This document shows, piece after piece, positions 22,732-30,741 of a DNA stretch of 64,000 nt. How positions within the stretch are numbered: the stretch's first letter is position 1; each line of letters starts with the position of its first letter. The translations under genes were made by a program, and so were the position numbers. The notes under the pieces are model-generated. The model was not told the DNA's origin and searched no databases. It saw nothing but the letters and a program-made list of their open reading frames with translations. The stretch is from Halobacillus halophilus DSM 2266. GTDB taxonomy: Bacteria; Bacillota; Bacilli; Bacillales; Halobacillaceae. The DNA lies in NCBI RefSeq assembly GCF_000284515.1, contig NC_017668.1, positions 620,001 through 684,000 on the forward strand. The letters run 5' to 3'.

Positions 22732-23453
22732 TGAACCGATTAATGCTTGTTAAACACGACGGTCGACTTCTTGCTGACAGTCGAGAAGTCGCTGAAATGA
22801 CAGGAAAAAGACATGACCACTTAGTTAGAGATATCGACGGTTATATGAAGTACTTAAGTCAAAACCCAAATTTGGGTGCTGATAACTTCTTTGTTGATAG
22901 CGAATATAAAGCAGGCACAGGTCGTTATTACAAACATTATCTTCTAACTAGAAAAGGATGCGACATGGTAGCCAATAAAATGACTGGCGAGAAAGGTGTG
23001 CTATTCACTGCAGAATATGTCACTCGCTTTGAAGAAATGGAGCAAGACCAGCCGAAAGTTCTATCCGAAAAGGAACAACTTATGGCATCCATGAAACTAT
23101 CCATTGAACACGACGAAACTCTCGAACAACACGATAGTCGACTAACTCACTTGGAAGAGACCATGAGAATCGATGGTGCAGAGGAACATCGTATTAAGAA
23201 GAAAGCTAATGCAAAGATCATGGAAGTCATTGGGGGTAAAAAAGCTCCAGCGTATGGCGAACTAAGCAGACATGTATTCTCAACTTTCTGGAGAGACTTC
23301 AAGAATCATTTCACGATTCCAAGGTACGGTGATCTACCGAAAAAGCAGTTTGAAGAAGGTCTTAGATTTATTGAATTCTGGCAGCCCGATACAAGCTTAA
23401 GAATGGAAATCGAAAGCACCAATTACCAACAATCCATGAGGGAGGTGATCTAA
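22731..23453 (+). CDS. Rha-type phage regulatory protein with ORF6C domain
   Basis: The 240-residue protein has the Rha domain at residues 1-105 (DSREVAEMTGKRHDHLVRDIDGY, YLLTRKGCDMVANKMTGEKG) and a C-terminal ORF6C-like domain (KIMEVIGGKKAPAYGELSRHVFSTFWRDFKNHF). Such proteins act as regulators or antirepressors in temperate phages and ICEs. It is translationally coupled to the XRE gene upstream. In this element it probably helps decide between maintenance and induction. Confidence 0.85.
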   Translation: MNRLMLVKHDGRLLADSREVAEMTGKRHDHLVRDIDGYMKYLSQNPNLGADNFFVDSEYKAGTGRYYKHYLLTRKGCDMVANKMTGEKGVLFTAEYVTRFEEMEQDQPKVLSEKEQLMASMKLSIEHDETLEQHDSRLTHLEETMRIDGAEEHRIKKKANAKIMEVIGGKKAPAYGELSRHVFSTFWRDFKNHFTIPRYGDLPKKQFEEGLRFIEFWQPDTSLRMEIESTNYQQSMREVI

Positions 23454-23762
23454 TTGAACATCGAATTTGATGAACAGTTTTACGAAAACATCGCTGTCAA
23501 GGTTGCTGAAAAACTAGCTGAAAGAATGGGCGAAAGTAGAAATCAACCAGAGCTTCCGTTGATCCTTACTCGCGATGATGTAAAAGAGCTGATGGATATA
23601 GGTGAAAACAAAACATCAGAATTAATGAGCATACTGCCAAAGATCAAAGGGTTCTCTCATCCTAAAATTCCATCCCAGTTTTTTTTGGAATGGATTAGCG
23701 AGAATACTGAATGGGTTGAAAAGAACGCTGGGAAAAAGTCCAAAATTGTTTCTGTTATTTAA
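23454..23762 (+). CDS. Small DNA-binding protein, possible excisionase-like factor
   Basis: The protein has 102 residues with a TTG start after GGGAGGTGATC. The middle region (LILTRDDVKELMDIGENKTSELMSIL) looks like a winged helix-turn-helix of the excisionase/HTH_17 type, and a coiled N-terminus precedes it. It directly follows the Rha-type gene. An excisionase would be expected in this early operon and this is one of the better candidates, but the assignment rests on size, position and helix pattern only. Confidence 0.55.
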   Translation: MNIEFDEQFYENIAVKVAEKLAERMGESRNQPELPLILTRDDVKELMDIGENKTSELMSILPKIKGFSHPKIPSQFFLEWISENTEWVEKNAGKKSKIVSVI

Positions 23763-23831
23763 CACACCACAAGAATAGCACCATGACAACTAAATATTGG
23801 TACCTCTTTAGGTACAAAGGGAGTGGTTGAA

Positions 23832-24359
23832 ATGAAAGAAAGCAGAGTTGGTAGAACCTTAAAAGAATTTAGGGAGAGTCTTGGAAAATCACAAGAATTA
23901 TTCTCCAGAGATGTTTTACTATCTAGAGAATCTTTAAGTAAGCAAGAGAACGGACAGAGGAAAATACAACCTGGACTAACTAGCCAATTTACAAGTAAGT
24001 ATAACAACCCATGGCTGGCTCTTGAAGCAGCCAACGAATACATTGGGTGGGGTATTACATCCTTAGATGGCCCAGCAGCTAGGAACGATAGATACTTTCT
24101 CCAGCTAATATTAGAGAAAGAGTTGTTGGAAGCTATTAAGGCTATTCCAGAGGTGAAACTAACTGAGGACTCAAATAGTATACAATCAATGGAATTACAA
24201 GATATTCGTAGGTCGGTTAAGGTAATGGCTAGAGTTGTTCACTATTCAACGTTATACATGGCGATGTTATGTGATGAGTACAATATCAGTTGGTTAAAGA
24301 TATGGAAAGACCATAATATCGATTTAAAATCAAATGGCTATGTATCTAGCGAATCGTAG
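23832..24359 (+). CDS. XRE-family regulator with C-terminal extension
   Basis: The 175 residues begin with a helix-turn-helix (LKEFRESLGKSQELFSRDVLLSRESLSKQENGQRK) and continue in a 120-residue helical domain of unknown type. ATG 23832 is chosen over GTG 23823 because AAAGGGAG ends at 23822. A short inverted repeat (GTACC/GGTAC) lies between this gene and the previous one. Likely a second regulator of the early region. Confidence 0.65.
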   Translation: MKESRVGRTLKEFRESLGKSQELFSRDVLLSRESLSKQENGQRKIQPGLTSQFTSKYNNPWLALEAANEYIGWGITSLDGPAARNDRYFLQLILEKELLEAIKAIPEVKLTEDSNSIQSMELQDIRRSVKVMARVVHYSTLYMAMLCDEYNISWLKIWKDHNIDLKSNGYVSSES

Positions 24360-24381
24360 ATTATAGAAAAGAGGTGAAAGA

Positions 24382-25401
24382 ATGCAAGGTTGGCTAAAGC
24401 TTCATCGCAAAATCCTTCAAAGTGAGATTTTTGAAAATGAAAAGATGTTAAAGGTTTTTATCTATTGCCTTACGAAATCAAGTCATAAAAATACTGAATC
24501 TAGAGTGGGAAGGCAAAAGATTCAACTTGAACCAGGACAATTTATATTTGGTCGTAAAAAGGCTGCATCTGAATTGAACATGAATGAATCGACGGTTCGT
24601 GATTACTTAAAAATTTTAGAGGAAGATGAGGTAATTACTATTCATTCCACCAACAAATATAGTGTCATAACCGTTGATAACTGGGCAATTTATCAATCTA
24701 ACGATGAAGAATACGACAACAAAACAACACCAGATAACCAGCAAAATAACAGCAATTTACCATCAGAAAGACAGCAGAAAGACACATACAAGAATGGTAG
24801 AGAACTTAAAGAAGTTAAGAATGTAAAAGAATTTATTACTACAACTACTGCAGAACAAATGGAGTGTCCCATTCAATTTTATAAAAACAACATTGGCGCT
24901 ATACGTCCTAAAATCTCAGAAGAAATAGCAAACTGGAGTGAAGACCTTGGAGAATCGTTAATCTTGGAAGCCATGAGGCGCTCTCTGGATCGTAATAAAC
25001 CAACGTGGGGGTATGTGAAGAGTATTCTTCAGTCTTGGGTCAATAAAGGAATTCGAACAATTGAACAAGCAGAGGCAGAAGAAGTTGAATATAAAAATAA
25101 AAAGAATAGAAATGGTCCATTTACTAAAAGCTCTCCCCAAAAGGAAGTGATTCCTGAGTGGTTCAATGACCGAGAAGAACAAGAAAAGCAAGATATAAAT
25201 AAACAACCTAGCATTGATGATACAGCTCGGACCATTGAGTTAGCGATTAAGCTAAAAAGATCGAGGGAGAATATTCTTGAATCTATTGATGATCGTTATA
25301 ACCTTTCTGAAGAAGATATAGCTTCTATTAAGGAAGGTAAATGTTCAGCTAAAGAGGTTTTATTAGAACAATTAAAGCTTAGAGTAGTTGGGGAGCCATA
25401 A
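24382..25401 (+). CDS. DnaD-domain replication protein
   Basis: The 339 residues follow the layout of phage and ICE DnaD-like replication proteins. The N-terminal part is a winged helix (MQGWLKLHRKILQSEIFENEKMLKVFIYCL, FGRKKAASELNMNESTVRDYLKIL) and is followed by a polar linker. The DnaD/DnaB_2 domain is around residues 170-230 (FYKNNIGAIRPKISEEIANWSEDLG and GYVKSILQSWVNKGI). Such proteins recruit the host helicase at an origin. Together with the structured DNA at 25716-25814 this suggests that the element can replicate on its own after excision. The start follows AAGAGGTG. Confidence 0.8.
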   Translation: MQGWLKLHRKILQSEIFENEKMLKVFIYCLTKSSHKNTESRVGRQKIQLEPGQFIFGRKKAASELNMNESTVRDYLKILEEDEVITIHSTNKYSVITVDNWAIYQSNDEEYDNKTTPDNQQNNSNLPSERQQKDTYKNGRELKEVKNVKEFITTTTAEQMECPIQFYKNNIGAIRPKISEEIANWSEDLGESLILEAMRRSLDRNKPTWGYVKSILQSWVNKGIRTIEQAEAEEVEYKNKKNRNGPFTKSSPQKEVIPEWFNDREEQEKQDINKQPSIDDTARTIELAIKLKRSRENILESIDDRYNLSEEDIASIKEGKCSAKEVLLEQLKLRVVGEP

Positions 25402-25418
25402 CATGGGAGGTGGTAAGG

Positions 25419-25652
25419 TTGAAATCCAATAAAAAGCACTTTGCTTACTATGACATTTCTTCACAAGCTGACAATGTAAAAACCTTTGAAGGAAAAAGGT
25501 ATAATGTGCATGGCATTTGGGCGGTGGATCGCCATGGTAATACTGAAAAGCTTGCCAGTATCTATTATAGAATTCGAACGGTAAAGGATGGTCAATTTAG
25601 AACCATTGCTAAACGTAAAAATCCTATGAGTGAATTGAGACCTGTTAAGTAA
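25419..25652 (+). CDS. Small protein of unknown function
   Basis: The 77 residues start at TTG 25419, 8 bp after GGGAGG; the frame is open to a GTG at 25410 that overlaps the binding site. The protein is basic and probably beta-rich (KTFEGKRYNVHGIWAVDRHGNTEKLASIYYRIR). I do not recognise it. It is the last gene of the early operon. Confidence 0.55.
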   Translation: MKSNKKHFAYYDISSQADNVKTFEGKRYNVHGIWAVDRHGNTEKLASIYYRIRTVKDGQFRTIAKRKNPMSELRPVK

Positions 25653-25715
25653 ATATAACGATTTTAATACGTGCTTAAATAGCACACTCAGATCCTTGAA
25701 AATTACATATCTATG

Positions 25716-25814
25716 CTAGGAAAAGAAAGGTCACAGAATTTTCCTAGTTGTTGATAAGTGTTGGGTGCGTGTTACGCGAAACGCATCTAGTGACCGGAAA
25801 AGCGTTGTATCAAC
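25716..25814. other. Nested inverted repeats, possible replication origin or second oriT
   Basis: Several dyads overlap in 100 bp. These are CTAGGAAAA/TTTTCCTAG (25716-25724, 25739-25747), GGTCAC/GTGACC (25729-25734, 25790-25795), GTTGATA/TATCAAC (25750-25756, 25808-25814) and TGCGT/ACGCA (25766-25770, 25781-25785). There is no T tract. Lying between the DnaD-like gene and the transfer operon, it could be a double- or single-strand origin, a transfer origin, or a regulatory structure. Confidence 0.45.
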
Positions 25815-25848
25815 GATGGTTTTTCTATTTAAAGTGAGGGGAGTACTG

Positions 25849-25950
25849 ATGAAACTTTTAATAGTAAGAGCTAGATACATAAAGTTCTTCGTATATGCTA
25901 GAAACGTTGTGCTTTGCAGTACAGTATTATCATTAGTGAATGCTGCATAG
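25849..25950 (+). CDS. Possible 33-residue membrane peptide
   Basis: An ATG at 25849 follows a good binding site (GAGGGGAG, 25836-25843). The peptide is basic at its N-terminus (MKLLIVRARYIKFFVYAR), then hydrophobic (NVVLCSTVLSLVNAA). It may be a leader or small membrane peptide. Without conservation data it cannot be separated from chance. Confidence 0.35.
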   Translation: MKLLIVRARYIKFFVYARNVVLCSTVLSLVNAA

Positions 25951-26071
25951 GGTTGATTGTATCTTGCCAAAAACAATCTTTATACCATTAAGATGATCTA
26001 CCAAATCATGGATTTATATTTAAGTAGGTGTTAGAATCGTTATACAAATCACTTGAGAGGAGATTGATCTG

Positions 26072-26509
26072 ATGGCAAAGCGTTGGATCGGTGGTTTGAC
26101 TGGATTTGTTATAGTTTTAATCCTAGTTGGTTGCGGGTCACAAGGAGCCACAGGTCAAGTCGAGTCTTTATCACCAGAAGAAATGGAAAAGTATATTGAG
26201 AATAACGAAACAGCTTATATCTTGATTAACAGTACTGAAGATGAAGAAGAACGTAAGGCCAATAATCAATTAGTAGAAGAAAGCATTGAAACAATTAAAG
26301 TGAAAGAGATTAATGCCCAATCAACTAAGATGTTGGAGAACGATTTAGAGTTAAACGATTTAGGGTTAAAGAATATTCAATTTGGAACATTAGGTATTTA
26401 TGAAAATGGAAGCTTAACAAAATATGTTTCCTTAAGAAGTGTTGACCACCCTTCTGAAGATGAAAAGGAAAAAGCCTTGCAAGAATTTATAGAAAATAAC
26501 GCATCATAA
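26072..26509 (+). CDS. Lipoprotein, first gene of the transfer region
   Basis: This 145-residue predicted lipoprotein has the signal peptide MAKRWIGGLTGFVIVLILVGC with lipobox ILVGC. The mature part is acidic and alpha/beta in pattern (YILINSTEDEEERKANNQL, TLGIYENGSLTKYVSL), reminiscent of the thioredoxin-like lipoproteins (TrsH-type) found in Gram-positive conjugation systems. The start follows GAGAGGAG. A terminator lies directly after it, so the downstream transfer genes are partly separate. Confidence 0.65.
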   Translation: MAKRWIGGLTGFVIVLILVGCGSQGATGQVESLSPEEMEKYIENNETAYILINSTEDEEERKANNQLVEESIETIKVKEINAQSTKMLENDLELNDLGLKNIQFGTLGIYENGSLTKYVSLRSVDHPSEDEKEKALQEFIENNAS

Positions 26510-26511
26510 CG

Positions 26512-26543
26512 GAAGTGATCTTTAATGGATCGCTTCTTTTTTT
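26512..26543 (+). terminator. Terminator after the lipoprotein gene
   Basis: GAAGTGATC (26512-26520) pairs with GATCGCTTC (26528-26536), with one G-T pair, followed by seven T. The frame reading from 26525 starts inside this hairpin, so the real downstream start is 26576. Confidence 0.85.
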
Positions 26544-26575
26544 ATGCCAAAAACCCTTTAAAGGAGGTGATAACA

Positions 26576-26767
26576 ATGGGAGCGACAAATCGTGAGCTAA
26601 AACAATCGAAGGACTTAGTTCAAACCCTATTAACTATTCAAGACCTATCCTACAATGATTGGCTGCATGAGAAACACCAAGAGTATATTCAAGAGAATCA
26701 GGATGTTGTTATGAAATCTTTGCTGCATTACAAAGGAATGAATGAAGAGAAGAACGAAAAAATTTAA
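26576..26767 (+). CDS. Small transfer-region protein
   Basis: The 63-residue acidic, helical protein starts at ATG 26576 after an excellent AAAGGAGGTGA. It has no membrane segment. It lies 9 bp before the pilin-like gene and belongs to the transfer operon. The function is unknown. Confidence 0.6.
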   Translation: MGATNRELKQSKDLVQTLLTIQDLSYNDWLHEKHQEYIQENQDVVMKSLLHYKGMNEEKNEKI

Positions 26768-26776
26768 AGGAGTGTT

Positions 26777-27046
26777 TTGAACATGAAATTTCTAACTGAT
26801 TATTCCATGCTATCTGCCATTAGTAATCTTCAATCTACGGGTGCTTCAATACTGACAGCCATGCAGTTGCTCGGTATTATTTCTGCTGCCATTGCTTTTG
26901 GAATAGGAGCGTATCACCTTATTTGGGGAGGCGTTCGAGGTCGCCAAAGTTCTATTGTTTGGTTTATTGGTGGTGCCATCGGGCTGGTGATTTTGATGGG
27001 AGCTACAGCTATTGCCCAATACATTGATAGCCAGGTAGTTTTTTAA
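26777..27046 (+). CDS. VirB2-like two-helix membrane protein
   Basis: The 89 residues contain two hydrophobic helices (SILTAMQLLGIISAAIAFGIGAY near 24-46 and IVWFIGGAIGLVILMGATAIAQYI near 57-80) separated by a short basic loop (RGRQSS). This is the shape of VirB2/CagC-type pilin-like proteins, and the gene stands near the head of the transfer operon where such a subunit is expected. TTG 26777 and ATG 26783 are both possible starts. Confidence 0.6.
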   Translation: MNMKFLTDYSMLSAISNLQSTGASILTAMQLLGIISAAIAFGIGAYHLIWGGVRGRQSSIVWFIGGAIGLVILMGATAIAQYIDSQVVF

Positions 27047-27055
27047 AGGAGCGAT

Positions 27056-28171
27056 ATGCGAATGCGAATAATATTCACGTCAAAGCTAGATGGAGAGATT
27101 ACTAGTTTTCACCCGTACTCTTTTGAAGAAGTCGTAGAAAAGACAGACGATCTTGATAAGAAATGGAAAAAAAAGAATGCGCAACAGATACATCTCGATT
27201 TTATGCTATCAAATGAAGAGGGAGATAAACTGTATAGTGGCACGTATGTTGTGGGTTCAGAAGATACCACAAACATCTACGACCATATCTGCCAGAAGCT
27301 TGTACAACTCCCTATGAGAAATCATCAACATGAAACGGAAAGAGACATTCTTCTACAACAACTAACATCCCATACGCCGACGAATTATCAAATGGATGTT
27401 ACGGAATTAGTGAAAAAGAATACCGAGACATCCTCTACATGGAATCGAACGAGTAAACGTGGAAAGGTTCTTGCTATTTCTTTATTAAGTTTTCTTGTCC
27501 TAACCATTACGGCTTCAATTGCGTTAGCCGTAATGGTTAGTGGACATGCGAAGGAATTAAATAGCGCGAATGGAGAGCTGACAGAGGTAAGAACATTGAA
27601 ACAAGCATACGAAACAGCGTTGAGGGGGGATAGGGATGAAGCTGTGAACCATTTAAAAGATCAAGAAGAGCTAAGTGAATCTGAACAAAAAGCTCTGGTT
27701 TACATGCTCGTTTCAGAAAAGAAGTATAAGGAAGCTCTCAAGTATGCAGAACAGAAAACAGCTTCATTCCTAGCGAGTCAAGTGATGGAGATCCACGGAA
27801 TAGATGAAACCAAGGAATTTCAAGAATCTCATCCAAGTCCCGTCGGCGCTTTTGAAGTGGCTTTCCACACAGAGGAGTATGAAAAAGCGATCAACATCGA
27901 TGGCCTGCCTATGTCAGCTGAACTTTTTAAGGAAAAAGGGATGGCCTACTTGAAACTAGATCAACTAGAAAAAGCGAAGAAAATGGCTAGTGAGGCTAAA
28001 AATGATAATTTGAATGAAAAAATCAACGAATACGAAGAGTTGGAAGAACAGTTAAAGAAACTGAACAGTCAAATAGAAACCGAGAAAGAATCAGATAATG
28101 AAGACCAAGATAAAATCGATGCTTTAGAAGGAGAAAAAGAAGAGTTCAAAACCCAACAAAATAATATATAG
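27056..28171 (+). CDS. Bitopic membrane protein with EssB/YukC-like layout
   Basis: The protein has 371 residues. A soluble N-terminal domain of about 140 residues is followed by one membrane helix (ISLLSFLVLTITASIALAVMVSG, about 143-165). A C-terminal part shows TPR-like helix pairs (YMLVSEKKYKEALKYAEQ, EKGMAYLKLDQLEKAKKMA) and ends in an acidic coiled coil. This arrangement resembles EssB/YukC of type VII secretion, and such proteins also occur in Gram-positive conjugation operons. The resemblance is architectural only. It lies between the pilin-like gene and virD4. Confidence 0.6.
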   Translation: MRMRIIFTSKLDGEITSFHPYSFEEVVEKTDDLDKKWKKKNAQQIHLDFMLSNEEGDKLYSGTYVVGSEDTTNIYDHICQKLVQLPMRNHQHETERDILLQQLTSHTPTNYQMDVTELVKKNTETSSTWNRTSKRGKVLAISLLSFLVLTITASIALAVMVSGHAKELNSANGELTEVRTLKQAYETALRGDRDEAVNHLKDQEELSESEQKALVYMLVSEKKYKEALKYAEQKTASFLASQVMEIHGIDETKEFQESHPSPVGAFEVAFHTEEYEKAINIDGLPMSAELFKEKGMAYLKLDQLEKAKKMASEAKNDNLNEKINEYEELEEQLKKLNSQIETEKESDNEDQDKIDALEGEKEEFKTQQNNI

Positions 28172-28184
28172 GAGGGCGATTATT

Positions 28185-30716
28185 TTGAAATCGATCATCG
28201 CTAAAAAGCAGGTGCTTATTCCATTAAGCATCTGTTTTTTTATGGTGACGATGCTTGTGGCCACATTCATTTGGAATTTAGGGTTGGCCATGTGGTCGAC
28301 CTTACAAACATTTCCGGAATTTAACCAGCCATTAGTGATAGAAGCATCGCATTTCATAGATTTTCATATGAAGGAGCAGCCGTATTTCTACGGCTTGGCG
28401 GCTTTACTAGGTCTCCTCGGTATCGCTCATATGATTTATAAACTTCGCAGTAACTTTAGTCCAGTGGGAACGGATGAAAAAGGATCCCAGCGATTTGCTA
28501 CGAGAAAAGAAATTCACCAACAATACAAAGCTATCCCTGATCGCAGGAGTTCCTATTCTGGTCAAGGTGGCCCTGTATTAGCTCGCAAAGGTGAGAACGC
28601 TTATATCGATCCATCTCCCGTCAATAATTTGATTATTGGGACAACACGAAGTGGGAAAGGGCAAACGTATGTGATTCCCACAATTGATGCCTATTCTCGG
28701 GCGGAGAACCAACCATCTTTAGTGATGAATGATCCTAAGGGCGAACTGTTCGCTTCTAGCCGTGAAACCCTTGAAAGTCGAGGGTATGAAGTAGAAGTTC
28801 TTAACTTAATGAATCCGATGCAAAGCATGAGCTTTAACCTGTTGGAGCTAGTCAAACAATCCTATCAAGATGGTGATTATTCTACAGCTCAAACGCTATG
28901 CGAAACGATCACTCACATGCTCTATCACAATCCGCAAGCGAAAGAGCCGATGTGGGATGATTCGGCTAAATCTCTTGTCAATGCGATGATCCTAGCGATT
29001 ACGGAGAAAAGCATTTCAGAAGGAACAGAAGAAAAAATCACGATGTACACCGTAGCTAACATGTTATCAGAGTTAGGAACGAAAAATGACATCGATGAAA
29101 ATGGTCAAGAATTTAACGCGCTGGATCAATATTTTCAAAGCTTACCCCAATCGCACGTGGCGAAAGAGCAGTATGCGACAAGTAATTTCTCGAAAGGAAA
29201 TACACGTTCCAGCATTTTTACAACAGCTATGAATGGGTTAACGAAGTTTACGATGAGCGAAACCGCTAAGATGACAGCGAAGAACTCGTTAGATTTGAAG
29301 AAAGTAGGTTTTGGTCAATTTGTTAAAGGCCAAGGTGCTCCTTTTTCAAAAGTGTTTGTCACGTTCCCTGATGGGGTGAAAGAAACCAATCAATCGGGAG
29401 AGAGTGGTACCTGGACAATTAATTTCTCATCGAAGTTGAAACCAGGGGACCTCTTAACTGTGGTACAAGATAAAGAACCCGTTTCTTCGAAGCAAAGGCG
29501 GAATCAAACTAAAAAAGAAAATTATGAAGAATGTGAAATGACCATTAAGGTTGATGAAATTAATGAGGATACGGGAGAGGTTCTCTTTTCCTCTCCCTCT
29601 CTTTCCGATAGTGAAATTAGAGTCAAAAGAATCACTTATTTCACAAAACCGATAGCTATCTTCATGGTAACGCCGGATTACGATACATCAACGCACGCGA
29701 TACCTTCTATTTTTGTGAGTCAGTTGTATTATGTGTTATCCAAAAATGCTGCCATAGCAAAGGGGCAGAAATGTTTGCGTGAAGTGGTCTTTATGCTGGA
29801 CGAATTCGGAAATATGCCCGCTATTGCAGATATGGACAATAAAATAACCGTTTGTCTGGGAAGAAATATACGTTTTCACTTAGTTGTTCAATCCTATGCT
29901 CAATTAAAGGATCTGTACGGGGAAGATGGACAGGCCACGATCCGTGGGAATTGTGGGAATGAGATTTATATCCTCAGTGCCGATTACGATTCAGCTTCTT
30001 CCTTCTCATCTAAATTAGGTAAAAGGACATTGAATACGCAAACACGCTCTGGCTCCACTTTCTCTTTAGATAAGTCAAAAACAGAAAGCACAGAGGGGCG
30101 AGATCTACTCACAGCTAACGAACTTCAAGAACTAGAGGAAGGGGATACGGTAGTTCGTCGTGTTTTAATGAGGCGAGATAAGAAGGGGAGAAAAATACGA
30201 GCATTTCCCATTTACAATACAGGCAAACACAGTATGAAGTATGCTCACACGTATTTAAGTCAGTATTTTGATACGAGCCGATCCATTACTGAAGAAGAAA
30301 TACACACCCCGCACCGTTATATTAATCCAAAAGAATTGGTTATTGATTTTAATAACTATTCCCTTCCCAAAACGGAGAAGGAAAATAACGTGGAGATAAC
30401 AGCTGGTGAAGCTGAAAATGGTCCTTTTGAAGAAGATCGTGTAAGAAGCGAACCTTGGAAAGAACAAAAGGTAGGAGAATTTCTCGATAATAGTACTCTG
30501 CATATGGTCCACCAACAGGTGGCCCCCCTTTTACATCACAGTAAGGAAGAGATGGACCAGGAGCCCATGGAGGTCTTCCTTGACCATATAAAACTGTTAG
30601 GAGATGGACAGGAAATCAACCGGCAGGTATACGATCACATCCGAAAGCAGACAGACAAATTAAAAGAAGAACAAGAGCACTTGCTTAAGAATGAAAAAGA
30701 AAAGACTCCCATGTGA
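28185..30716 (+). CDS. VirD4/TraG-type coupling protein with an inserted beta-rich domain
   Basis: This is the ATPase that brings the relaxase-DNA complex to the secretion channel. The 843 residues include two N-terminal membrane helices (about 10-35 and 65-85), Walker A GTTRSGKG (152-159), NDPKGELF, Walker B VVFMLDEFGNM near 530 and LVVQSYAQLKDLYG. Where other TraG proteins pass directly to TKPIAIFMVTPDYD, this one carries about 100 extra residues (DNA about 29320-29640) with FPDGVKE, GTWTINF and LKPGDLLTVV, a pattern like bacterial Ig-like repeats. The start is TTG after GGAGGGCG. The C-terminal 140 residues are charged. Confidence 0.93.
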   Translation: MKSIIAKKQVLIPLSICFFMVTMLVATFIWNLGLAMWSTLQTFPEFNQPLVIEASHFIDFHMKEQPYFYGLAALLGLLGIAHMIYKLRSNFSPVGTDEKGSQRFATRKEIHQQYKAIPDRRSSYSGQGGPVLARKGENAYIDPSPVNNLIIGTTRSGKGQTYVIPTIDAYSRAENQPSLVMNDPKGELFASSRETLESRGYEVEVLNLMNPMQSMSFNLLELVKQSYQDGDYSTAQTLCETITHMLYHNPQAKEPMWDDSAKSLVNAMILAITEKSISEGTEEKITMYTVANMLSELGTKNDIDENGQEFNALDQYFQSLPQSHVAKEQYATSNFSKGNTRSSIFTTAMNGLTKFTMSETAKMTAKNSLDLKKVGFGQFVKGQGAPFSKVFVTFPDGVKETNQSGESGTWTINFSSKLKPGDLLTVVQDKEPVSSKQRRNQTKKENYEECEMTIKVDEINEDTGEVLFSSPSLSDSEIRVKRITYFTKPIAIFMVTPDYDTSTHAIPSIFVSQLYYVLSKNAAIAKGQKCLREVVFMLDEFGNMPAIADMDNKITVCLGRNIRFHLVVQSYAQLKDLYGEDGQATIRGNCGNEIYILSADYDSASSFSSKLGKRTLNTQTRSGSTFSLDKSKTESTEGRDLLTANELQELEEGDTVVRRVLMRRDKKGRKIRAFPIYNTGKHSMKYAHTYLSQYFDTSRSITEEEIHTPHRYINPKELVIDFNNYSLPKTEKENNVEITAGEAENGPFEEDRVRSEPWKEQKVGEFLDNSTLHMVHQQVAPLLHHSKEEMDQEPMEVFLDHIKLLGDGQEINRQVYDHIRKQTDKLKEEQEHLLKNEKEKTPM

Positions 30717-30741
30717 GGGATACTAAAAAGGGGGTGAAACG

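Noticed and set aside
25765-25848. N-terminal extension of the 33-aa peptide
   Set aside because: It would translate the nested dyads and lacks a binding site; ATG 25849 is preceded by GAGGGGAG.
26525-26575. Upstream extension of the 63-aa transfer gene
   Set aside because: It begins inside a rho-independent terminator; ATG 26576 has the strong binding site.
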